A stretch of 64,000 nucleotides of DNA from NCBI GenBank assembly GCA_023393525.1, contig JAEWKZ010000078.1, positions 9,701 to 73,700 on the forward strand. The letters run 5' to 3'. The stretch's first letter is position 1. Every line of letters begins with the position of its first letter. Position numbers and translations under genes: made by a program. The notes below the pieces were generated by a model. The model was not told the DNA's origin. It saw only the letters and a list, made by a program, of their open reading frames with translations, and did no database searches. Shown piece by piece: positions 34,601 to 41,385 of this stretch. The DNA is from Pseudomonadota bacterium (GTDB lineage: Bacteria; Desulfobacterota; Desulfovibrionia; Desulfovibrionales; Desulfomicrobiaceae).

Positions 34601-37600
34601 CGCCGAGTATGCCTACGGTACGTTCAAGGTGGCCGATCCCGACGGATTGGGTGACATCGAGAGCGTGACCATCAATGGACAGACCTTCTTGCTTTCCGCG
34701 CTTGTGGGCAAGGAAGTGGAAGGCGACAGCGGAACCCTGACTATTACCAGTTACGACGACGCGACCGGCGTGGCCGGATACGAGTATGTGTTGGAGGAAG
34801 CCACCACCGATGTCCCCCACAAGTTTGAGATCGACACGTTCACGTTGACAACCTCCGATGGTGATCTGACCTCCACACCGGCCTATATCAATATCGTGAT
34901 CGACGACGATCGGCCGATTGCGCGTAATGACGCGGATACGGTGGATGTTGCCGAGTCGGGAAACAATCACCCAAACATGGCCACAGGCAACGTCATCACC
35001 GGAGCGGATACCGATACTGATGACCTTGGCGCGGACACACCGGGTGCCGACCAGCCGGCTAGAATAACCAGAATCGGTTTTGACGCGGATGAAAACGGTT
35101 CATACCAAGGCAGTTCTGAAGTCGAGACCGTCGGTTCGTCAGGCGCGTCCATCGACGGCAAGTACGGAACGCTTTTCATCAAGCAGGACGGTAGCTACGA
35201 ATATACGGTCGACCCACAGAAATTGCCCGGAGCCACGCTCCTGGATCCAAACAGCGAAGATTGGAGCGTCGAAACGAAAGCTTTTCAGTTGGATCAGTCC
35301 TTCTTCGACGCCAACGGCAAGTATTCAAGCACCGGTACAGGTGGTGTCACCAATGGCGGCAACTTTCCTGCCAATGGAGTGGATAGCGATAATGACAATA
35401 CGCTCTCCGTTCCGTCTCAGCTCAACTACGCAGGAAGCTCAAGTGAAGCTTTGGCCTTTGAATTTGGTGGGCCTGTATCAGCTGCGACAGTCACTGTGTC
35501 CAATTTGTTCCAGAATGAGAACGGTGGAGAAGCTGCACGCTGGCATGCCTTCGATGCCGACGGCAATCGGATTGCAACCGGCATCATAAGCCAAAATGCA
35601 GTCGGAGAGCCTTATGCGAATTCAACATTGGTGACCTGGGACGGCAATAACATCGGCACGTTCACTGTGTCCGGTATCGGAACTTTCGAGACGTTGGTCG
35701 TCGAAGCCGTGCCTTACAGCAATGACGGCTCCGCGCAAAACGATGATTCCGATTTTTTTGCCACAGTAGTTTCCTACGAAGCTTTGCCCGAAGGCGGCAC
35801 TGTATACCAGGAAGTCTTCAAATACGAGCTCACGGACGCGGATGGGGACCATTCCTACGCGACTTTGACCATCAACGGTGTCGAGCCCAATCCGGAAGGG
35901 ACTTTTGTCAACCAGGCACCTGTGGCAGAGGATAATCACTATTCCCTGGAGGGGCCATCCATCACAGGCAATATCATCACCGACGATGACGACGGCGATG
36001 GCGCGGCCAGCGGCCGTGATTGGGATGCGGACACACCGGTTACCAACCTTTCGGTGCATTCGGTCTCGTGGACCGCAGGTGGTGAGCCGCACACGCAGGA
36101 GTTGAACGGAGCGCAGCAGATGGTCAACTTGCAGCACGGTACGCTGACTATCAATCCGGACGGCAGCTACACATATGCTCTCAACGAGGGCGCCAACGGC
36201 GAGACCGACAGCTTCACGTACACGCTTGAGGATGTGCATGGCGCAGTCAGCGGTTCCGCGGAAGTGACTTTTACCATGCCGGACAGCGTTCCCGTGGCCT
36301 ATGATAATTATGCGGTAGCAGAGGAAGGAAGCGTATCTCCTGTCAATCTTGTGGTTGTGCTGGATACGTCTGGGAGCATGTTTCAAGGACAAGGCAGCAT
36401 GGTCGGTACCAGCACCCGATTGGCCTTAGCCCAAAACGCGCTAGACAATCTGTATGAAACTTACGGGGACAATCTGAATAGTGTCATGTTTGTGACGTTT
36501 GACACTGTAGCGACAGTTTGGACCGCAACAAGCGATGGCTCTGGTGGATGGACTTTTTCAGGTACTCCCGTCGCGGTGAATGGGCTTGATAGTGATGGTG
36601 CTGAACAGCTCGCAGAGGGTTCATTCTGGATGTCCGCCGATGCTGCTGCTGCTGCTTTGACTTCTCCGACCGTCAACTCAACGAATGGCGGTCAAACAGA
36701 TTATGAAAATGCATTGGGCGCGGTGGTCGGCGGTCTCGACGGTACGAGTTCTCCCGGTGGTTTGCCCACCTATGTCTACTTTCTTTCGGATGGAAACCCT
36801 ACTCAAGGGGAGATTAATGCGACGGAACGGGGGCACTGGGTTGATTTTATTAATCAATTGCCTCTTAATATTCAGGAAGTTTACGCGATCGGCATTGGTA
36901 ATAATGTTGGAACTAATGCATTAGGCACGGTTGCATCTGTTGCGGGAAATGTGATTACAGTTGTCGACGCATCTTCCTTGCCAGCAGTGCTGGAAAGTAC
37001 GGTCGAAGTTCAACATGGTAATGTGATCACGGATGCCGGAGTTGACGGTACTGATGCTCCTGGTCTTGATGGATGGGGAGAACCTGTATTGGTTTCTGCC
37101 ACGTACGGCACGGAAACAGTTATATTTAGCGATACTGTAACCGAACACGAATTCGTGACCACGGCAGGCTCTATAATGATTAGAAGTGACGGCTCTTACG
37201 ACTTCACGCCGCTCGCTGACGTTAAGGACGATGTCTCCGATATGATCAAATATACGGTTCAGGATGGAGATGGTTCCACGGCGAGTGCCTTCCTGCACGT
37301 GACGACCACGGATGCCAGCGAGGTCGATGCTGTGGATGATATTATGTCTGCCCGCCCCAGTGCCTCTGTGGGAGTAGATCCGGTGGATTTTATTGTTGAA
37401 GTGCCGGGTTCCATGGAAGGCATCCAGTTGGCAATTTCTCAAGTTGTCGCGGACCCCAGTGAGCCTAATTTTTGGGAGTATATCTTTGGAGATATGAGTT
37501 CGAAAACATCCTACTCTCAAGCGTTTTCGACGGATGTCGCAACGGTGGTGTCTGCCGACATCCATGTCCAAGGCTTTCGGAGAGGGGATTCCGGTTCAGT

Positions 37601-38720
37601 CTATCTGCAAAAGCAAGATGGTAATGGAAATTGGGTTACTATTGATTCGAGTAAGGTTGTTCTGGTTAGTTCGGATAATGATGTCCCATTCGCAATTACA
37701 TCGCCCGGAATATATCGTTTCGCGGTATATGGCGATGATGATTCTTCAAATGGTAATTTGATAATTACGCTCAAGGACATCAAGGGGACAGTATATGAGT
37801 ATACTGCTCCACGTCTGGACACAGTTACGAAGAGTTACACAGATGTTGATTGGGTTGCCGCAGCTTTGGTAAGCGGCAGCGTGATCACCAATGATTCCCT
37901 GGGTTCCGAGGGAGCCATGGTGGTCGAAGTGGACGGAACTTCTGTCTCCACCGGGGGAACGGTTATAAATGGGGAATACGGCGATCTGACCATTCATCCC
38001 GATGGCAGCTATTCTTATATCCCGAATTATGCCCCAGATGATGCAGATTACGTTGGTGGTCCGCTGACTGACAGCTTCTCCTATACGCTGGAGCAGCCTG
38101 ACGGTGATTACGATACTGCGCTGCTGACCTTCGACGTGACGCCTCAGTTGCCGGATGGCGCCATCGTCGCGAATTCCGACTCGCGTCTGGCTACTGGTGC
38201 TGACGGAACGGATTATATTTTCGGCACCAGTGGAAACGACACCTTGGAGGGTGCCGGCGGTGACGATTACATCAACGGCGGTGCTGGTAACGATTATCTT
38301 CTTGGCGGAACCGGCAACGATCATCTTGTCGGTGCGGACGGAAATGACACTTTGGTCGGTGGTGCAGGTGACGATCTCATGACCGGTGGTGCCGGTAGTG
38401 ACGTGTTCAAGTATGTCGATGGAGATTTGACTGGCGTCGTCCATGGCGACACCATCACCGACTTCGAGCTTGGGGTAGACGGGGATACTCTCGACTTGAG
38501 CGCTCTGCTGAACGGCGCAACCGACACCAACCTTGCCAACTTCCTGGATTTCGAGGTGTCGAACATCGACTCTGTCACAGGAACCGCGACGGTAGCGGTT
38601 CAAGTCAGCCAGAACGGGGATGGAAACTTCACTTCACTGGCCACCATTGAAGTCAGTGGTGCGACCGGCATGGATGACAATGCGATTGAGACGATGCTGA
38701 AGGCTCAAATCGACATATAA
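31668..38720 (+). CDS. Giant type I-secreted RTX adhesin of the LapA class
   Basis: A 2350-aa acidic, Cys-poor secreted protein. Residues 1-95 form a retention-module-like domain (GQTVIVNAVPGQDIVLEAAF, LDFTDLAEAQAPNVVMPDGTVLDM), followed by PAAG at 97-100, fitting the [TAP]AA[GV] pattern of LapG cleavage sites. Then come T1SS-type repeats, a pre-peptidase C-terminal-like domain (about 362-509), cadherin/VCBS-like modules with the pattern YGxLxIxxDGSYxY (near 1165, 1490, 2104), and a von Willebrand A domain with the MIDAS motif DTSGS at 1566-1570. Near the C-terminus are RTX nonapeptides (GGxGxDxLx type, about 2183-2255) and a secretion-signal region. ATG 31668 is preferred over a GTG 12 bp earlier because GGAGGAC sits between them. 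It should mediate surface attachment and biofilm. Confidence 0.92.
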   Translation: MAETQNSKQIVQAPQAGQTVIVNAVPGQDIVLEAAFDQAEVKMDGGNVVFEFANGGQVVLDFTDLAEAQAPNVVMPDGTVLDMQEFLASLGEGDIEPAAGPEGGADGSGGVGEYREGAGDLLEGVNKLNGLEDDPFPAFTLASIEAIDDNPLPTAGVVSGAADEDGLRLSEGAHFEGNDDVAGGDNPARFSYLDGTLTYDFGGDGPAATSPFVWSLVGLPVVFSEGNQLVYEVVDGGLTLNAYYMTEGDSYFPPQDEGDYEYAGMGEGPERIDVFSLKLTDIDDGTFRFELYQPLDHSDTSTEDDINYSFSFTLTDGSGDSVVGGLNLAIDDDSPVATADGSELPSMVLDESSFGSGIVDAPQESANFNIASAISLDGHFTLGSNLDVANSDSTPFVSINAVGNNNYDYYSFTVTQPNTTVTFDIDYAGNQGSHFDSTLRLYDSNGQYILNSYQDDANTSLGGGGSTSGLDSYLVWTFANPGVYHVQVGSYYHGPIQGNGSYQLQISLPNAIMGSDAGDGIRTLATDFSGYFDFDFGADGPESEGEGVNYALSLGDESVASGIYALGEDGQPGEQIMLSLDGSGAIVGTTEGSSPYFSISVDAETGSVTFVQFQNVWHGDTEDHDDAVSIELLEGSIILTATATDGDGDTASASLDLSSGIFAIQDDGPSVVGEPMTETIAEANINTDYSVGTEPGAGPALVSGTLAGLVDFGTDGQGHFAFTADAAAQLEALGLASKQSFFGLKSVALEYLVTQDGNFAVLTATEPDINPWSGDTSNPVFELRLNTVTGQYEFRLYDELVHTGEQDNVVGIDFGSVIQVFDADGDSVVLEGAFTINIQDDEPIANDDFRTINEDTYGLIVGNVTSNDVNGADESLNFKSWDSPDAQYGTFRGYSNGTYSYNLDNALAQRLDDGDSWTETFDYSIRDTDGDISTATLTITIEGKNDRPTISVKTGNWWNANDHVDEAAMPSGSDPDSNAEYAYGTFKVADPDGLGDIESVTINGQTFLLSALVGKEVEGDSGTLTITSYDDATGVAGYEYVLEEATTDVPHKFEIDTFTLTTSDGDLTSTPAYINIVIDDDRPIARNDADTVDVAESGNNHPNMATGNVITGADTDTDDLGADTPGADQPARITRIGFDADENGSYQGSSEVETVGSSGASIDGKYGTLFIKQDGSYEYTVDPQKLPGATLLDPNSEDWSVETKAFQLDQSFFDANGKYSSTGTGGVTNGGNFPANGVDSDNDNTLSVPSQLNYAGSSSEALAFEFGGPVSAATVTVSNLFQNENGGEAARWHAFDADGNRIATGIISQNAVGEPYANSTLVTWDGNNIGTFTVSGIGTFETLVVEAVPYSNDGSAQNDDSDFFATVVSYEALPEGGTVYQEVFKYELTDADGDHSYATLTINGVEPNPEGTFVNQAPVAEDNHYSLEGPSITGNIITDDDDGDGAASGRDWDADTPVTNLSVHSVSWTAGGEPHTQELNGAQQMVNLQHGTLTINPDGSYTYALNEGANGETDSFTYTLEDVHGAVSGSAEVTFTMPDSVPVAYDNYAVAEEGSVSPVNLVVVLDTSGSMFQGQGSMVGTSTRLALAQNALDNLYETYGDNLNSVMFVTFDTVATVWTATSDGSGGWTFSGTPVAVNGLDSDGAEQLAEGSFWMSADAAAAALTSPTVNSTNGGQTDYENALGAVVGGLDGTSSPGGLPTYVYFLSDGNPTQGEINATERGHWVDFINQLPLNIQEVYAIGIGNNVGTNALGTVASVAGNVITVVDASSLPAVLESTVEVQHGNVITDAGVDGTDAPGLDGWGEPVLVSATYGTETVIFSDTVTEHEFVTTAGSIMIRSDGSYDFTPLADVKDDVSDMIKYTVQDGDGSTASAFLHVTTTDASEVDAVDDIMSARPSASVGVDPVDFIVEVPGSMEGIQLAISQVVADPSEPNFWEYIFGDMSSKTSYSQAFSTDVATVVSADIHVQGFRRGDSGSVYLQKQDGNGNWVTIDSSKVVLVSSDNDVPFAITSPGIYRFAVYGDDDSSNGNLIITLKDIKGTVYEYTAPRLDTVTKSYTDVDWVAAALVSGSVITNDSLGSEGAMVVEVDGTSVSTGGTVINGEYGDLTIHPDGSYSYIPNYAPDDADYVGGPLTDSFSYTLEQPDGDYDTALLTFDVTPQLPDGAIVANSDSRLATGADGTDYIFGTSGNDTLEGAGGDDYINGGAGNDYLLGGTGNDHLVGADGNDTLVGGAGDDLMTGGAGSDVFKYVDGDLTGVVHGDTITDFELGVDGDTLDLSALLNGATDTNLANFLDFEVSNIDSVTGTATVAVQVSQNGDGNFTSLATIEVSGATGMDDNAIETMLKAQIDI

Positions 38721-38726
38721 TGTTTG

Positions 38727-38757
38727 GGGGAGGAGATGTTACATCTCCTCCCCTTTT
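38727..38757 (+). terminator. Strong intrinsic terminator directly after the adhesin gene
   Basis: A 12- to 13-bp perfect GC/AG-rich stem (GGGGAGGAGATG at 38727-38738 with its complement at 38742-38753) and TTTT, six bases after the stop codon. Confidence 0.85.
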
Positions 38758-38870
38758 GATATCGCAATGAAATGGATGGATGTGCTTTATGTTTTCTTCC
38801 AGTACCCGCGCATCGCTTGTTATCCTTTGAACCTGTTGAAATTATATATGCAAACGCGTAGAGAGCGGCC

Positions 38871-39401
38871 ATGACAATTTTTCCCTTCAACCCTCTCGAA
38901 CTCCAATTCACCCAAACCGGCCATTTCTGGCCCGAGCCGGAATCTTCGGATTTTCTGCGAGTGGTCGAATTCGCGGGCTTTCAGGTTCCTGAGGGTGGGC
39001 TTGTTCTGGCTCCGCCTTTCGGGGGGGAGCTGACCGTGTGGCCTGACGGGCAGTATTCGTTCGTCTGCCCCGAGTCCGAGGCCGGTGGGCAGGCCATGGT
39101 CGCCACGCATTACAGTTATGTTGTCGAAGCCCTGGACGGCACAACCTCTGTCGGCACCTTCGCCCTTGGTGAACAGGCCCAGGAAGAGATCATGCCCGAC
39201 TTCCAGTCCTGGTCCCTGGACGATATCCTGGCTCTGGAGGACATTGTCGGGTTGACCATGGCCGCTCCTGCTCCCGTGGCGGAGCTTTCCGGTTTCGAGG
39301 CGCAGGGCGCGTCTGGAGCCGGTCTGGATTTGAACCTGGAGGCGGGAGATCTGACCTTCGACATTCTCGAACATGCGATCAAAACTTCATGGGAATCATA
39401 G
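38871..39401 (+). CDS. Small acidic protein with a VCBS-like module, between adhesin and outer-membrane factor
   Basis: A 176-aa protein that I cannot assign to a named family. It is strongly acidic, has no signal peptide and no membrane segment. Residues about 50-95 (GGELTVWPDGQYSF followed by HYSYVVEALDGTTSVGTF) match the VCBS-like pattern seen three times in the adhesin, where a DGSYxY strand is followed by an FxYxLED strand. The C-terminal half contains a Leu-rich DILALEDIVGL stretch and ends LTFDILEHAIKTSWES. It lies 150 bp after the adhesin terminator and about 150 bp before the TolC-type gene, same strand. It may be a secreted partner, an adhesin-folding helper or a remnant of an adhesin gene. 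Confidence 0.7.
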   Translation: MTIFPFNPLELQFTQTGHFWPEPESSDFLRVVEFAGFQVPEGGLVLAPPFGGELTVWPDGQYSFVCPESEAGGQAMVATHYSYVVEALDGTTSVGTFALGEQAQEEIMPDFQSWSLDDILALEDIVGLTMAAPAPVAELSGFEAQGASGAGLDLNLEAGDLTFDILEHAIKTSWES

Positions 39402-39548
39402 GATTGTCCTACGATGTTGGTAAGACGCCAGTTTTCTTTAAAAAAAGCGGGTGCAAAACTTCCTGGTTCCGTTTACAAGCACGCATGCTGTAGTTACATG
39501 AAAACAATGCGAGATGTTGTCTTACCCGTTAGCAAGGAGAGGATATTT

Positions 39549-40880
39549 ATGAATGCGAAAAAAACGAGTCTTGCTCTTGTCCTGTCGGTGATGTTTTCGG
39601 CCAGTGTGGCTCTGGCCGAAGATAGCATCACCATCCAGAAAAGCGTTATCGACACTCTGCGCTATGCACCTCGCCTGGAAATGATCAAACACAACCGCGA
39701 AGCAGTGGGCCATGATTTGGACAAGTCCAAGGGCCGCTGGTATCCCAAGCTCGACATCCGTGGCGGGTACGGGACGGATTCGTATGACCAGGAAAACAAC
39801 CCTGACGATAGCGATTGGAATTCCCGTTCGGAGATTTCCGTCACTCTGAGCCAGCGCCTCTATGACGGCGGCGAGGGTTTCAGTCAGATCCGATTGGATG
39901 AGCGGCGGGCGGCCTCCCTGGATCACCGGGTCTTCGACAACGCCGAGTCCCTGGCTTTGGACGCGGTCATCGCCAATCTGGAAGTTTTCCGCCAGCGCGA
40001 ACTTCTTTTCCTGGCCGAGGAGAACGCCAAGGCCCACCGCGACATCCTGGCATCCTTGAAAGAGCGCGAGGAAGCCGGAGCGGGCAGCGTGGCCGACGTG
40101 AAGCAGACCCAGGCCCGTCTGTCCATGGCTCAGGCCTCCATCGAGAAAACCCGCTCGGCCCTTCAGGCGGCCCTGAATGAATACCAGCGTCTGACCGGCG
40201 TGCTGCCCGGCAAGATCGCCATGACCCCCTATCCCCAGGATCTTCTTCCCGCGTCCCTGGAGGACATGACCGCCCAGGCCGTCGCGGGCAATCCCAAGAT
40301 CAGCGCCGCCGGCGAGGATGTGAACGCCGAAGCCGAGCGCGTGAACATCGCCAAGGCCAATTATCATCCGTACGTCTATCTGGAGCTGTCCTCCACGTAT
40401 TCCGACGGCGTCGAGAACCAGGAATACTGGGAGCGCACCGACGCGGCCATGGTCCGCTTCAACTGGAACCTGTTCAACGGCGGTTCCGACCTGGCCGGCC
40501 ACAAGGCCACCAAGGCCCGCAAGCGCCAGGCCGAAGCCGACAAGTACGACCTGACCCTGGCCGTGGAGAACGAGACCAAGACCACCTGGTCCCAGTATCA
40601 GTCCTCGCTGAACGAGGTGAAGGAATACACGCAGGCCGTGCAGTTCAACCGCGACACCAAGGAAATCTACCTGGAGCAGTTCGGCGTGGCGCAGCGTAGC
40701 CTGCTCGATGTGCTCGATTCCGAGAACGAAGTGTTCCAGTCTTCCAGCCAGCTGGTCACCTCCAGCGTGAACGAGCAGATCGCGGCCTACAAGCTCATGG
40801 CCCTGTCCGGCAAGCTGATAAACGCTCTGGGCGTCGACCCGGCCCTGTACAAGGACCCGGCCGTGTACACCCAGGAATAG
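39549..40880 (+). CDS. TolC-family outer membrane factor of type I secretion (LapE type)
   Basis: A 443-aa protein with a clear signal peptide (MNAKKTSLALVLSVMFSASVALA). Two repeats of long helices with interspersed beta strands follow, typical of TolC channels (RWYPKLDIRGGYGTD, NLFNGGSDLAGHKATKARKRQAEADKYDL, YLEQFGVAQRSLLDVLDSENEVFQS). It forms the outer-membrane exit for the adhesin. The start is set by the signal peptide and by AAGGAGAGG 7 bases upstream; an earlier in-frame start would put 45 extra residues before the signal. Followed by a strong terminator. Confidence 0.93.
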   Translation: MNAKKTSLALVLSVMFSASVALAEDSITIQKSVIDTLRYAPRLEMIKHNREAVGHDLDKSKGRWYPKLDIRGGYGTDSYDQENNPDDSDWNSRSEISVTLSQRLYDGGEGFSQIRLDERRAASLDHRVFDNAESLALDAVIANLEVFRQRELLFLAEENAKAHRDILASLKEREEAGAGSVADVKQTQARLSMAQASIEKTRSALQAALNEYQRLTGVLPGKIAMTPYPQDLLPASLEDMTAQAVAGNPKISAAGEDVNAEAERVNIAKANYHPYVYLELSSTYSDGVENQEYWERTDAAMVRFNWNLFNGGSDLAGHKATKARKRQAEADKYDLTLAVENETKTTWSQYQSSLNEVKEYTQAVQFNRDTKEIYLEQFGVAQRSLLDVLDSENEVFQSSSQLVTSSVNEQIAAYKLMALSGKLINALGVDPALYKDPAVYTQE

Positions 40881-40916
40881 CCGCACAGGGCGCATCGCCC
40901 GATTTCGACCCAGCAC

Positions 40917-40951
40917 CCCTTGTCGGAGCGATCCGGCAAGGGTTTTTTTTT
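40917..40951 (+). terminator. Intrinsic terminator after the TolC-type gene
   Basis: A 10-bp stem with one G-T pair (CCCTTGTCGG at 40917-40926, CCGGCAAGGG at 40933-40942) followed by nine T residues. Confidence 0.88.
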
Positions 40952-41080
40952 GGCTTCTGAAATTTCATGGACAGTCCGCTTCGCCCGCGTTAGTACCTCC
41001 GAGGTTGGCGGTTGGAAACGGCTGGAGCCGCCGTGGCTGGGGTGATTGCGTTGTGGTATGCGTATTTTCAAGGAGCAGAA

Positions 41081-41179
41081 ATGCTTGCAGATTTTGGAAA
41101 AAGATTGGTCCTGGGCCTTGTGGCCGCCGCCTGTGTGGTAGGCGTGCACGCCGCCATGGTCTTTTCTTCGGTGGGATGA
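41081..41179 (+). CDS. Putative 32-aa membrane microprotein
   Basis: A 33-codon frame with a strong AAGGAG site 5 bases before its ATG. The product is MLADFGKRLVLGLVAAACVV followed by GVHAAMVFSSVG: a charged start, then one hydrophobic segment long enough to cross the membrane. No relative recognised. It sits between the adhesin-system terminator and the feoB terminator in otherwise non-coding DNA. A 16- to 18-bp hairpin without a T run follows at about 41186-41208. Calling it a gene rests only on the ribosome binding site and composition. Confidence 0.4.
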   Translation: MLADFGKRLVLGLVAAACVVGVHAAMVFSSVG

Positions 41180-41313
41180 TGCCGCCGGCTTGAGATCAAG
41201 CCGCCGGAAAAGATACTTTGCGTTGCAAGAACGCCCCTGACGACCCTGTGCTCTCGCGCGGGGTCTTTGCTTTGCCAAGGACTGCGTGCGGACGCGTTGT
41301 CCGCATGAATGCC

Positions 41314-41356
41314 AAAAAAAATCCGGAACGGCAGGGCGATGCTCTGCCGCTCCGGA
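41314..41356 (-). terminator. Intrinsic terminator after feoB
   Basis: Read on the minus strand, a 13-bp stem with one G-T mispair (arms at 41344-41356 and 41322-41334) is followed by eight T residues. It ends the feoA-feoB unit. Confidence 0.88.
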
Positions 41357-41385
41357 AGGGGGAGGAGGGTGATGGGAAAACGTTT

